Below, one piece after another: positions 1-8,373 of a stretch of DNA of 64,000 bases (positions are counted from its first letter, which is position 1; each line of letters starts with the position of its first letter). A program made the translations under genes and the position numbers. Location of the stretch: the NCBI RefSeq assembly GCF_000813825.1, contig NZ_JWTA01000005.1, positions 1-64,000 on the forward strand, read 5' to 3'. The DNA is from Chryseobacterium taiwanense. GTDB taxonomy: Bacteria; Bacteroidota; Bacteroidia; Flavobacteriales; Weeksellaceae. The notes beneath the pieces are model-generated. The model saw only the letters and a program-made list of their open reading frames with translations. It had not been told where the DNA came from and did not search any database.

Positions 1-43
1 TCTGAGGGCTTTTATTATTTTAGAGAAATATTTTTAAACTCAA

Positions 44-628
44 TTACGAGCCATATTCATTTTTCCATTCTTCAGCAACTTCACTGAGAGTCGTGTAGAA
101 ATCTTCACCATACTTTCTCGTAAGCGGAGTTTTTAGGAATTTATAAACAGGTACCTGTAATTCTTTTCCTAAAGCGCAAGCATCACTGCATACATTCCAC
201 TCGTGGTAATTCAAAGCGGAAAAAGTAGAATATTCTGTAATTCTGATCGGGTACAAGTGGCAGGAAATCGGTTTTTGCCAATCTACAGCACCATCCTCGT
301 AAGCTTTTTCAATACCGCATTTCGTAATTCCCTTTTCATCAAAAGTAACATAAGCGCACTCGCGGTCTTCAACCATTGGCGTTACATACATTCCGTCAGA
401 CGGATCTGTAGTCCATGTTCCTTGCTCTTCCAGTGCTTTTATTCCTTCTTGCGTTAAATAAGGTTTTATCTTATCAAAAATATTGTCTAATATCTCAAGC
501 TCTTCTTTATCTAGCGGAGCTCCTACATCACCTTCCACACAACATGCGCCTTTACATTTGGTAAGATTGCATACAAACTCTTCGGAAAAAATATCCTCGG
601 AAATTAATTTATCGTCTATCTGAATCAT
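44..628 (-). CDS. DUF3109 family cysteine-rich protein
   Basis: A 194-residue soluble protein. The N-terminus carries a CxxxCxGACC cysteine cluster (about residues 20-30), with further cysteines in CAYV, KCGI, SCHLYP and VCSDAC. This pattern fits DUF3109, a family related to YkgJ-type putative metal or Fe-S cluster proteins; the cellular role is unknown. It begins 5 nt after the stop of the upstream DUF6427 membrane protein on the same strand, so the two are probably co-transcribed. Family assignment is confident; the metal-binding role is inferred from the cysteines only. Confidence 0.85.
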   Translation of the reverse strand: MIQIDDKLISEDIFSEEFVCNLTKCKGACCVEGDVGAPLDKEELEILDNIFDKIKPYLTQEGIKALEEQGTWTTDPSDGMYVTPMVEDRECAYVTFDEKGITKCGIEKAYEDGAVDWQKPISCHLYPIRITEYSTFSALNYHEWNVCSDACALGKELQVPVYKFLKTPLTRKYGEDFYTTLSEVAEEWKNEYGS

Positions 629-633
629 AATCT

Positions 634-1539
634 TTAAAATATATCAAAATAGGTTTCTGCCTTAAACATAATTAAGCTTAAAATAATAAGCCACAAACTC
701 AATTCCCTCATCCAGTATTTGGGGAGGAATCTTAACATTCTACTCAATATAATGCTTGACGGAAACGCCAATAATAATAAATACTCGTAATTCTTATTCA
801 TATAAAGAATAATCGTAACCAGCTGTGCCAATGAAAAAACCAATAAAAAAGTATACTTATACTTGCTGATCGGGCTTTTTTTATTGTAATTGCTAAAGTG
901 GTCGTATATCGCATAAATAAGAAGCAATGCAATAGGAATTAAAGGGAAAAGTTCATGGTAATCAGTAATGATTGTCATCTTTCCAAAAGGAAAATAATCG
1001 AGATTCCATGTAGTGAAATCAAGAAAATACATTGTAGATAAATAGCTGATCACAATAAGAAGGACTCCTAATAAAAATCTGATGATGTTTAAACTTACCC
1101 TTTCAGAGGTTGCAATAACGTGTATCAACACAAAAACAGCCATTGGCCAGGTTGTCGGAAGAAATATGAAATTAAGCGCCACAATGGAGCCTACCAATAC
1201 GTAAGATTTCTTTCTTAGATCTTCGTTCGTACTCGTAAGAAGAAGCATAAGAAAAGCATTCGTAAGCAAAGCTACAGCAATGCCGATATCTATTCCTCCA
1301 GGATACAATCCGAAAATAAAAAATGTATATAAAAATAAAGGAAGATGAGTCTGATAATTAAGGGCAATAGAGTGAAAACAGAAATAGGCCAAAGCAATTC
1401 CTAGAAATGTAATTCCGGCAACAATCGCTTCATAAGTGTTGAAATTCAGTATGTTAAATAATATTACTATAAAAAGAAGAAAAACAATATAGACCGGTAT
1501 CGAAAAAATATTGCTTTCTTTTGAAAGTAATTTAAACAT
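634..1539 (-). CDS. DUF6427-type polytopic membrane protein
   Basis: A 301-residue, very hydrophobic protein with roughly eight to ten predicted membrane segments and short charged loops. It resembles the flavobacterial DUF6427 family; no catalytic motif is visible and the function is unknown. It is the first gene of a two-gene minus-strand unit with the DUF3109 gene (5-nt gap). A TAACTTTG -7 element on the minus strand at 1556-1563 lies 16 nt upstream of the ATG, giving a short leader. Confidence 0.75.
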   Translation of the reverse strand: MFKLLSKESNIFSIPVYIVFLLFIVILFNILNFNTYEAIVAGITFLGIALAYFCFHSIALNYQTHLPLFLYTFFIFGLYPGGIDIGIAVALLTNAFLMLLLTSTNEDLRKKSYVLVGSIVALNFIFLPTTWPMAVFVLIHVIATSERVSLNIIRFLLGVLLIVISYLSTMYFLDFTTWNLDYFPFGKMTIITDYHELFPLIPIALLLIYAIYDHFSNYNKKSPISKYKYTFLLVFSLAQLVTIILYMNKNYEYLLLLAFPSSIILSRMLRFLPKYWMRELSLWLIILSLIMFKAETYFDIF

Positions 1540-1545
1540 TTTTTA

Positions 1546-1563
1546 TAAATTTGTGCAAAGTTA
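1546..1563. promoter_or_regulatory. Back-to-back divergent promoters
   Basis: A plus-strand TAAATTTG (1546-1553) and a minus-strand TAACTTTG (1556-1563) both match the Bacteroidota -7 consensus TAnnTTTG. They are separated by 2 bp and point away from each other, serving the gene at 1582 and the gene ending at 634. A TTG 22 bp upstream of the plus element is a weak -33 candidate inside the minus-strand gene. Confidence 0.65.
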
Positions 1564-1581
1564 ATTTAAAAAAGGAAAATA

Positions 1582-1815
1582 ATGACGTCTTTCTTTCTAT
1601 TCTTAAGTAAAGTTTTCAAATGGTCTTTCGGTTTTTATGATGCATTTGGAAATGTTTTAAACTGGATCTTGTTTATCGTTTGCTGCGTATTGTTTACGTA
1701 CTGGTGCTATGTTTTAGTATCAAAGTTAGGTGGAGATAAAGACAAAGATTATTATTCTCCTACAGAAGGTAAACACCCTTACTACGATCCAAAAATCTAC
1801 AAAAAAGAAGGTTAA
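1582..1815 (+). CDS. Small membrane protein (DUF6341-like)
   Basis: A 77-residue protein with an aromatic N-terminus, one or two membrane segments (about residues 5-20 and 27-47) and a charged C-terminal tail rich in Lys, Asp and Tyr. It looks like the small flavobacterial DUF6341 family; the family name is a moderate-confidence recollection and no function is known. It is divergent from the DUF6427 gene and followed by a strong hairpin terminator at 1834-1869. Confidence 0.7.
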   Translation: MTSFFLFLSKVFKWSFGFYDAFGNVLNWILFIVCCVLFTYWCYVLVSKLGGDKDKDYYSPTEGKHPYYDPKIYKKEG

Positions 1816-1833
1816 TTAATTGGTTATATAGTA

Positions 1834-1869
1834 AAAAACCGATCAAATATTATATTTGATCGGTTTTTT
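1834..1869. terminator. Bidirectional hairpin terminator
   Basis: An almost perfect palindrome: CCGATCAAATAT and its complement, flanked by A-run and T-run. It sits between the convergent genes ending at 1815 (+) and 1890 (-) and can serve both. Confidence 0.85.
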
Positions 1870-1889
1870 TATGGTTAATAATTAAATTA

Positions 1890-2327
1890 CTAATTATGAA
1901 TAGGAACAACCAATACAGGGATTGGAGAACTTTTTGTAAGTCCTTTCGTTAAACTTCCTACAAAAACATCATAAATTCCGCTTCTTCCGTGTGATCCCAT
2001 CACGATAAAATCAGCATTCTTTAGTTTTGCATACTCTAGAATGATATCTTTTGCGATCCCTTGTTTCAAAAGGTGTTCACAGTCTACATCATGAGCAAGA
2101 ATTCTTTGCTGAAGTTTATTCAGTTGTACCAATTCTTCTCTGATCTCGTTTTCTTCCACTTCCGGGAAATATTGGTACCCCATATCGCCAATAGCAAAAC
2201 CTATATCGGTAGGAGCAACATGTATCAGATTTATTTTTCCATTGACTTGTTTTGCAAATTTCACGGCTCCATCTATCAGCTGATCTGTCTTTTCCCCAAA
2301 ATCTACGGGTAATACTATATTTATCAT
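1890..2327 (-). CDS. Universal stress protein, UspA family
   Basis: A 145-residue single Usp domain. It starts with the strand MINIVLPVDFG and ends with the ATP-binding signature G-2x-G-9x-G-S (GSHG, then GS, around residues 111-126) followed by PVLVVP. Family members with this motif usually bind ATP and act in stress or starvation adaptation; the specific partner is unknown. It lies downstream of the FAH-family hydrolase on the same strand, with 59 bp between, and could be read with it or from a weak promoter in that gap. Confidence 0.93.
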   Translation of the reverse strand: MINIVLPVDFGEKTDQLIDGAVKFAKQVNGKINLIHVAPTDIGFAIGDMGYQYFPEVEENEIREELVQLNKLQQRILAHDVDCEHLLKQGIAKDIILEYAKLKNADFIVMGSHGRSGIYDVFVGSLTKGLTKSSPIPVLVVPIHN

Positions 2328-2386
2328 ATGGTCATATTTTGTCTCTTAAAGGTAAGAAAAAAATAGATAAATGAAAAATTTTAAAA

Positions 2387-2992
2387 TTACAATATTCTTA
2401 AATCTAAAACTTTATCCTCTTCCAGATAAGCCTCAAGAATATCATTTTCATTCACTTTTCCGACTCCTTTTGGAGTTCCTGTGAAAATAAGATCTCCAAC
2501 TCTCAACGTGAAATATTGAGAAACAAAAGTAATGATGTCATCAATACTGAACATCATGTCTTTTGTATTTCCGTCCTGTACTTTTTCTTTGTTCTTTAGT
2601 AATGAGAAATTCAGAGCGTCAAGGCTGAATTTTTCTTTTTTGAAAAAGCTGCTTACGACAGCCGAACCGTCAAAACCTTTTGCTAATTCCCAAGGTAAAC
2701 CTTTAGATTTTAGATCACTTTGAAGATCTCTTGCCGTAAAGTCTATTCCCAAACCGATTTCTTCATAATGCTTGTGAGCAGATTCTTGCTGGATGTATTT
2801 TCCCCCTTTCGAAATTTTAACGACAACTTCCAGTTCGTAATGAACATCTTCAGAAAATTCAGGGATGTAAAAATCATTTCCTTTTAAAACGGCGGTATCC
2901 GGCTTCATAAAGATAACCGGTCTTTCAGGAATTTCGTTTCCTAATTCTTTCGCGTGTTCGCTGTAATTTCTTCCTATGCAGATTATTTTCAT
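2387..2992 (-). CDS. Fumarylacetoacetate hydrolase family protein
   Basis: A 201-residue protein starting MKIICIGRNYSEHAKEL, the usual N-terminus of short FAH-family enzymes. Metal-binding signatures include the ExE of YELEVVV and the IFTGTPKGVG segment near the C-terminus. Related enzymes cleave or decarboxylate acylpyruvates and similar 2-oxo acids using Mg2+; the substrate here cannot be told. I chose the internal ATG because residues upstream of it run into repeat DNA and lack family similarity. Confidence 0.9.
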   Translation of the reverse strand: MKIICIGRNYSEHAKELGNEIPERPVIFMKPDTAVLKGNDFYIPEFSEDVHYELEVVVKISKGGKYIQQESAHKHYEEIGLGIDFTARDLQSDLKSKGLPWELAKGFDGSAVVSSFFKKEKFSLDALNFSLLKNKEKVQDGNTKDMMFSIDDIITFVSQYFTLRVGDLIFTGTPKGVGKVNENDILEAYLEEDKVLDLRIL

Positions 2993-3539
2993 AATTCTTT
3001 TATTTATTTCATTGCGAGAAACGAAGTTCCAAAGCAATCTCGTAATGGTATTATTAATTTTTTTAAGGAGCTATTTCCCGCTTTTCACTATATCTTTTGT
3101 TCCGCTGCGCTTCACAAAAGGATGCCGTTGCAATCGGGGCTAGGAGATTTATCTTGTTTAAAGACCTCCCCGTCAAAAATTCTTTCAGAATTTTGGCCAC
3201 TCCTCTGGAGGGGTGGAATTCTGCCTGTGAATTTAAAACTTTAGAAAACCATAAAGCTTGTCATTCCAGAGGAATCCCAACGTAGTATTAGAGAACAGTT
3301 TTATGTCATTGCGAGAAGCAGAGCGACGAAGCAATCTCTTTATTTAAAAAGAAAAATGCCGTGGCTTAGATCCTTTCAGGATGACAAACTGTGTTCAAAA
3401 CCTTTGCTGAGTGAAACGTCTTTGTGAACTAAAAATATTCACAACAAAATTCAAAAAACTTAGCCAACCTTGCGTTTAAAATAATAGATTCTTCATTCTG
3501 CTTTGCTCCAATCAGAATGACAAGGTTTGCGTTCAATTT
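2993..3539. repeat. Gene-free block of dispersed palindromic repeats
   Basis: About 550 bp with no convincing gene. It holds at least two copies of an ATTGC...GCAAT repeat (3010-3042 and 3305-3340, both with GCGAG and AAGCAATCTC), a TATATCTTTTGTTCCGC / ACAAAAGGATGCCG hairpin (about 3085-3130), an element with CCTCTGGAGGGG near 3200-3215, and half-elements of the GTCATTC / GAATGAC family near 3258-3280, 3370-3387 and 3490-3525. Similar sequences recur elsewhere in this window. Open frames here are short and look spurious. Confidence 0.7.
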
Positions 3540-3938
3540 TTAACGCGTAAACTCATTCCCACAATAATAGCACACAAATTTATGACTCGTTAAAATGGAA
3601 ATACCAAAGAAACTTGTTGCACTATCATCTCTGTAAATGTGATTAGAACCACACTTCGGACAAACAAAATCAAATTCAGGATCTTCAATAGTATGTTCTA
3701 CTTCCAGAGAAAATTCTTCGTTCTCCTTGTAATCCTGTAAAACTTGTTTTGCTTTTTCCAGATCTTCCTCAAAAACCTGCAGCTGAATTCCTCCTACGGC
3801 CTGAGAAAGCAACCAATCCGACTGGATTAATTGTTCATTGGCAATAAAACTGTTGATCCCGTTTTCAGCCAGGATTTGTTTGTCTCTATTCGCCTGAAGA
3901 GCAGTTTCATAAAATTTAAATTTAACGAGCTCACTCAT
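3540..3938 (-). CDS. DUF2007 domain protein with C-terminal zinc ribbon
   Basis: A 132-residue protein. Residues 1-75 resemble the DUF2007 'putative signal transducing protein' fold (FKFYETALQANRDKQILAENGI, ending in VFEEDLEKAKQVL). The C-terminus has a CPKC...CYYC pair suggesting a zinc ribbon. No enzymatic residues are evident. It lies 4 nt after the exonuclease gene on the same strand and is likely translated from the same mRNA. The motif text is read directly; the role is unknown. Confidence 0.8.
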   Translation of the reverse strand: MSELVKFKFYETALQANRDKQILAENGINSFIANEQLIQSDWLLSQAVGGIQLQVFEEDLEKAKQVLQDYKENEEFSLEVEHTIEDPEFDFVCPKCGSNHIYRDDSATSFFGISILTSHKFVCYYCGNEFTR

Positions 3939-3942
3939 CTTT

Positions 3943-4707
3943 TTAAAATTTACTTAATAACTGAATTTTTGTGAAAACCTTCTTAGTATATAAAGGGAAA
4001 TCCGCATTCTGCAGCCATCCGAAATATCCAAGATCTTTCTGGAAAACAGCTTTCACGCCTTGTCCTTTATACTTTCCGAAGTTGAAAACCGCTTCATTTT
4101 TATCGTTATATCCGATGAATCCTGCCAAATCTGCATTTTTGTTATGAAATGTAAACTCACTTAGTTCGGCAATTTCATTCGGAACATCTTCATATTTTCC
4201 AACCTGTGCATCCAATACTTCAAAAGTAGCCATAACATCAGCTTCTGCAGAGTGTGCGTTTTCCAATGTTTTGCCACAGTAGAACTGATAGGCAGCTCCC
4301 AGATTTCTAGGCTCTTTTTTATGGAAAATCGTCTGTGCATCCACTAATTTGAATTTACTAAGATCAAAATCTATTTCAGCTCTTAATAATTCTTCTGCTA
4401 ATAAAGGAACGTCAAATCTGTTAGAATTAAAGCCTCCCAAATCTGCTCCTGAAATCATTTCCATGATTTTGGAAGCAATCTGTTTGAATGTAGGAGCATC
4501 TTTTACATCTTCATCATATATTCCGTGGATCTGGCTCGATTCTAGAGGAATAGGCATTTCAGGATTTACTTTCCATGTTTTGCTTTCCCTTGAAGAATCC
4601 GGATTTACTTTTAAAATACAGATTTCTACAATTCGGTCTTTCCCGATATTGGTTCCTGTAGTTTCCAGATCAAAGATGCAAAGAGGTTTATATAATTTTA
4701 AATTCAT
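3943..4707 (-). CDS. DnaQ-like 3'-5' exonuclease
   Basis: A 254-residue DEDDh exonuclease: motif I FDLETTG, motif II FNSNRFDVPLL, and motif III HSAEADVMAT, giving the acidic residues and histidine needed for two-metal catalysis. The rest has no polymerase domain, so this is a free-standing epsilon-like or RNase T-like nuclease, probably in DNA proofreading or RNA trimming. The C-terminal 70 residues (FNFGKYKGQ...FPLYTKKVF) resemble the short extension seen in Bacteroidota homologues. It is followed by the DUF2007 gene. Confidence 0.9.
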   Translation of the reverse strand: MNLKLYKPLCIFDLETTGTNIGKDRIVEICILKVNPDSSRESKTWKVNPEMPIPLESSQIHGIYDEDVKDAPTFKQIASKIMEMISGADLGGFNSNRFDVPLLAEELLRAEIDFDLSKFKLVDAQTIFHKKEPRNLGAAYQFYCGKTLENAHSAEADVMATFEVLDAQVGKYEDVPNEIAELSEFTFHNKNADLAGFIGYNDKNEAVFNFGKYKGQGVKAVFQKDLGYFGWLQNADFPLYTKKVFTKIQLLSKF

Positions 4708-4721
4708 TTTTTTGTAAGTTA

Positions 4722-4800
4722 TGAGTTGAAAGTTATGAATTATGAGTTAAAATGAAGTCGTATATTTTACAACATATCACTAATAACTCAAAACTTATCA
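4722..4800. repeat. AT-rich inverted repeat (AGTTATGAGTT type)
   Basis: Tandem AGTTATGAGTT / AGTTATGAATTATGAGTT units at 4718-4750 face complementary AATAACTCAAAACTTATCACT at 4781-4800, forming an imperfect long stem between the convergent-facing ends of pssA and the exonuclease start. This looks like a dispersed intergenic repeat, not a gene. Confidence 0.55.
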
Positions 4801-4801
4801 C

Positions 4802-5521
4802 TTAATTAAGTTGTTTTTGAAAGATAATTGAAATAAAAATGTAATAGATAATCACCAATGGTATTCCTGCAATTTTGAAGATAGTCAGAATAAGAATTGA
4901 ACCAATTAATAAAGCTACTTTAGGATAATTGTCCTGAAGTTTCATCGATTTGAATTTCATGGCGATCATTTTGATAGGACTGATCAAAAGCCATGAAGAT
5001 AAAACAGTCAGTATGATAAGACCCAAGCTGAATGTTTCGTTTTCAAATATTTTTGGTGATGCGATTTCCACCAAATAATAATAAATCCCAAATATCAAAA
5101 TGGTATTAGAAGGCGTATTCAATCCCTTGAAATAATATTTTTGATCCTCATCTAAATTGAAAATAGCCAGTCTCAGACACGAAAATAACGTGATAAACAA
5201 TCCAAGATATTTAATTTCAAAAGGCAAAGAGAATCTTAAAAGATGAGTGCCGAAAGGTTCAAGCATTTTAAACATTGCCAATCCCGGAACCAGTCCGAAA
5301 CTTACCATATCCGCTAAAGAATCCAATTGAACACCTAAGTTTGAATTCGATTTTAAAGCTCTGGCTACAAAACCATCAAAAAAATCTAAAATCAAGGAAA
5401 GAATAATGCAAATAGCTGTCGTTTGATAATCGCCAAGAATAAGATGGATGGCTCCCACACTGCCTGAAAATAGATTTCCCAGAGTGATTGCATTCGCAAG
5501 ATTATTTTTAATAAAATTCAT
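4802..5521 (-). CDS. pssA: CDP-diacylglycerol-serine O-phosphatidyltransferase
   Basis: A 239-residue membrane enzyme that makes phosphatidylserine from CDP-diacylglycerol and L-serine, the precursor of phosphatidylethanolamine. The CDP-alcohol phosphotransferase signature is complete: DFFDGFVAR, then G-x3-D-x3-D (GVQLDSLAD), close to the N-terminus. Hydrophobic segments follow to the C-terminus. The start MNFIKNNLANAITLGN is chosen because it matches the family; an upstream in-frame start would add nine atypical residues. Confidence 0.93.
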   Translation of the reverse strand: MNFIKNNLANAITLGNLFSGSVGAIHLILGDYQTTAICIILSLILDFFDGFVARALKSNSNLGVQLDSLADMVSFGLVPGLAMFKMLEPFGTHLLRFSLPFEIKYLGLFITLFSCLRLAIFNLDEDQKYYFKGLNTPSNTILIFGIYYYLVEIASPKIFENETFSLGLIILTVLSSWLLISPIKMIAMKFKSMKLQDNYPKVALLIGSILILTIFKIAGIPLVIIYYIFISIIFQKQLN

Positions 5522-5647
5522 AACCACAAAATTAAAACAATATATCAAATAAATGAATGTAAGAATATATCAATTTAAAGGTGTGCTTAATTATTGCTAC
5601 ATTTCTATATTGCAGCATTGTTGCATTCATTGTATACGAATTTGATG

Positions 5648-5655
5648 TAAATTTG
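5648..5655 (+). promoter_or_regulatory. -7 element, probable leaderless promoter
   Basis: TAAATTTG ends 4 nt before the ATG at 5660. With the usual spacing to +1, transcription would begin at or next to the start codon. Confidence 0.7.
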
Positions 5656-5659
5656 TGCC

Positions 5660-7591
5660 ATGAAATTTTTTAAAGAATTTAGAAGACAAGAAGTTCTGGT
5701 ATTGTTATACCGGATTTTTTTAGCATATTTTTTCTATCAGATTGCCAGATTTTTATTTTGGTATTTTAATAGAGGCTTAATTAAAATAGACTCAGTTTCA
5801 GATTATTTTAGCCTGTCTTATCATGGGATTGCATTTGATACCACCGCAATTTTATATGTAAATGCTCTTTTCATCCTGCTGAGTTTAGTTCCTATTGTGG
5901 TTAATACAAAGAAAGTATATCAGAAAATCCTTTTCTGGCTGTACTTTATCACCAACGGAATTACCTATGCAATGAATTTCGGAGATTTTGTGTATTTTAA
6001 ATTTTCTCAAACAAGACTTACTTCAGCCGCATTTCAGGTGGCACAGCACGAAGAAAATATTTTCAAAGTATTTACCGCTTCTATTATACAGAATCCTTTT
6101 ATTCTTATCTGGTTTGTCGCTTTGATGTGGCTCTGGGTTTTCCTTTATAAGAAAGTGAAAATTACAGAACGTAAACCTGTAAAATTAATCCCGTATTTTA
6201 TTTTATCCATTCTAACACTTTGTGTGACTGCAGTTTTAGTTGTTGGTGGAATAAGAGGGGATTTTAAACACAGTACAAGACCGATCAATCTTGTAGATGC
6301 AAATCGTTTTGTAAAGCTTCCGGCTCAGGGAAATATGGTGCTGAACAGTACATTTTCCTTTTTCAGGACATTAAATACCAATAATTTCAAAGAAGTACAC
6401 TTTGTAGACGAGAAATTTATTGATGAAAATATTCAGCCTTATAAACAGTATGACAGGAAAGTAACAAACAAACCTAATATTGTTATTTTTATTGTAGAAT
6501 CCTTTGGTAGAGAATATTCCGGAGCATTTAATAAAGACAAAAATATTAAGGATTATGTTTCTTATACGCCGTTTATCGATAGTTTGGCAGGGCAAAGTTT
6601 AATATTCCCGAATACTTTTGCGAACGGAAGACAGTCTATTCACGGGATGAGTTCTGTTCTGGCAGGAATCCCGAGTTTGACGGATGCTTTTACAAGTTCA
6701 CCTTATTCCAACCAAAAAATACAGTCAATTGTTTCTATCTGTAATGACTTAGGATATGATACCTCTTTTTATCATGGAGCTCCGAATGGTTCTATGGGAT
6801 TCTTAGGTTTTGGAAATATTCTTGGGTTTAAACATTATTATGGAAAAACGGAATATAATAATGATAGCGATTTCGACGGAATGTGGGCGATCTGGGATGA
6901 ACCGTTTTTGCAGTATTTTGCTAAAAATGTAGGGAAAACCCAACCTTTCATGACAACCGTGTTTACGGCTTCTTCACATCACCCTTTCAAAATTCCGGAG
7001 AAATATAACGGGAAATTCAAAAAAGGGAAAAATCAGATGCATGAGCCGATACAATACACGGACTATGCCATCAAAAAATATTTTGAAACCGCTAAAAAGC
7101 AACCTTGGTACAACAATACCATATTTGTTTTTACAGGAGATCATACCAATGAAGTGTATTATCCTGAATATGAAAAAATCATGAATCGTTTTGCGGTTCC
7201 TTTGATCTTCTATTCTCCGAATCCGGAATATAATCTGAAAGGCGTGAATCAGGAATTTGCACAGCAAATAGACATCTATCCTACATTGGCTGATTTAATA
7301 GGCTATGATAAAAAAATCAGAAGTTGGGGAAGAAGTTTGGTGAGTGATAAAAAATATGCTCCCATTATTGCTAATTCCGATGGAACGGTAGAGCAGTTCA
7401 TTATAGGGAATTATACTTATCGTTTTGACGGTAAAGAAATCGTAGGTGTTTTTGATAAATCGGATCTGGGATTGGAGAAAAACTTGATGGATCAACTGAA
7501 AAATAATCCTGAGGTGGAAAAAGGGAAATTGATGGCGAAGGCGTGGTATCAGGATTATATGAACAGGGTTATTAATAGAAAGATGTATTAA
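5660..7591 (+). CDS. LtaS-like membrane sulfatase/phosphotransferase
   Basis: A 643-residue protein with an N-terminal block of about five membrane segments (residues 10-190) and a C-terminal extracytoplasmic alkaline-phosphatase/sulfatase domain (about 270-620). Metal-site residues are E280 in VESFGREY, the probable nucleophile S326 in GRQSIHG (Thr in LtaS) and D494-H495 in TGDHTNE. Gram-positive LtaS polymerises glycerol phosphate; Gram-negative relatives add phospho-groups to lipid A or glycans. Here the substrate is unknown. It is monocistronic by position, with a promoter abutting the ATG. Confidence 0.88.
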   Translation: MKFFKEFRRQEVLVLLYRIFLAYFFYQIARFLFWYFNRGLIKIDSVSDYFSLSYHGIAFDTTAILYVNALFILLSLVPIVVNTKKVYQKILFWLYFITNGITYAMNFGDFVYFKFSQTRLTSAAFQVAQHEENIFKVFTASIIQNPFILIWFVALMWLWVFLYKKVKITERKPVKLIPYFILSILTLCVTAVLVVGGIRGDFKHSTRPINLVDANRFVKLPAQGNMVLNSTFSFFRTLNTNNFKEVHFVDEKFIDENIQPYKQYDRKVTNKPNIVIFIVESFGREYSGAFNKDKNIKDYVSYTPFIDSLAGQSLIFPNTFANGRQSIHGMSSVLAGIPSLTDAFTSSPYSNQKIQSIVSICNDLGYDTSFYHGAPNGSMGFLGFGNILGFKHYYGKTEYNNDSDFDGMWAIWDEPFLQYFAKNVGKTQPFMTTVFTASSHHPFKIPEKYNGKFKKGKNQMHEPIQYTDYAIKKYFETAKKQPWYNNTIFVFTGDHTNEVYYPEYEKIMNRFAVPLIFYSPNPEYNLKGVNQEFAQQIDIYPTLADLIGYDKKIRSWGRSLVSDKKYAPIIANSDGTVEQFIIGNYTYRFDGKEIVGVFDKSDLGLEKNLMDQLKNNPEVEKGKLMAKAWYQDYMNRVINRKMY

Positions 7592-7744
7592 GTCCGTTTA
7601 GTAAATGTTTAATTCTGAAATTTGGTATACCTCTTGTTATATATGCCTTGGATAATAAAAGTTTTTGTTCGTTTAAAATTAATTTATATTTTTAACAGTA
7701 ATTAGACAACAAAACTATTGTATCAGAATTAAAACTATAAAAAT

Positions 7745-8164
7745 ATGAGAAAATTATTATTAACATCTGCTTTTTCTTTATTGGGAGTGCTGTCTTTTGC
7801 ACAGATCGAAGGAAAATGGAAAACAATAGATGATGAAACAAAACAGGCAAAATCTATCGTAGAGATCTATAAAAAATCCGACGGTAAGTATTATGGGAAA
7901 GTTTCTCAGCTATTAATAAAACCTGCGGATCCTAATTGTACGGTTTGTAAAGACGATAGAAAAGGAAAACCGATTTTAGGAATGGAGATCATCAGAGGAC
8001 TTAAAAAAGAAGATGATGAATTTACAGGAGGAACGATCACCGATCCTAAAACTGGGAAAACGTACAAGTGTACCATTACAAGAGAGGGTGATAAGCTGAA
8101 TGTAAGAGGGTATATTGGTCTTTCTTTAATAGGAAGAACGCAGACTTGGCAGAAAACGAACTAA
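7745..8164 (+). CDS. Secreted DUF2147 protein
   Basis: A 139-residue exported protein. A Sec signal peptide (MRKLLLTSAFSLLGVLSFA, cleaved before QIEGKW) precedes a lipocalin-like small beta domain that matches DUF2147: IEGKWKTIDDET, YYGKV, a CTVC pair, GTITDPKTGKTY and GRTQTW. Function is unknown; family members are periplasmic and small. It stands alone, followed by a hairpin terminator at 8188-8226. A TATATTTT about 50 nt upstream is a one-mismatch -7 element. Confidence 0.88.
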   Translation: MRKLLLTSAFSLLGVLSFAQIEGKWKTIDDETKQAKSIVEIYKKSDGKYYGKVSQLLIKPADPNCTVCKDDRKGKPILGMEIIRGLKKEDDEFTGGTITDPKTGKTYKCTITREGDKLNVRGYIGLSLIGRTQTWQKTN

Positions 8165-8187
8165 AAAACTTAGTGTAAATAGAATTT

Positions 8188-8226
8188 AAAGACGGTATTT
8201 CTTTTAGAAATATCGTCTTTTATTTT
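8188..8226 (+). terminator. Hairpin terminator after DUF2147 gene
   Basis: AAAGACGGTATTTC pairs with GAAATATCGTCTTT (one G-T pair), followed by a T-rich tail. Confidence 0.75.
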
Positions 8227-8342
8227 TATGAAATTTATAAAGAATTAAATAAACCGGAAGAAAATGTAATTTAAATTAAAATTAATACAAAAATCTTAGC
8301 GAATGTGATCTCTTTTTTATGATGCGTATAATAAAAAAACAC

Positions 8343-8350
8343 TACTTTTG
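8343..8350 (+). promoter_or_regulatory. -7 element of pdhB
   Basis: TACTTTTG fits TAnnTTTG and lies 23 nt before the ATG at 8374. No clear -33 motif. Confidence 0.6.
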
Positions 8351-8373
8351 TAGTCTAAATTTTTCAAATAAAT

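Noticed and set aside
1..43. Possible start of another gene at the window's left edge
   Set aside because: Only the 3' flank of the DUF3109 gene is present; no reading frame or motif can be supported.
2954..3285. Two overlapping plus-strand reading frames of 62-96 codons
   Set aside because: They cover repeat elements and the start of the FAH gene on the other strand, with unusual composition (Cys, Arg, Phe) and no plausible start.
2993..3539. CRISPR array or integration site
   Set aside because: The repeats differ in type and spacing, with no equal-length spacers and no integrase gene.
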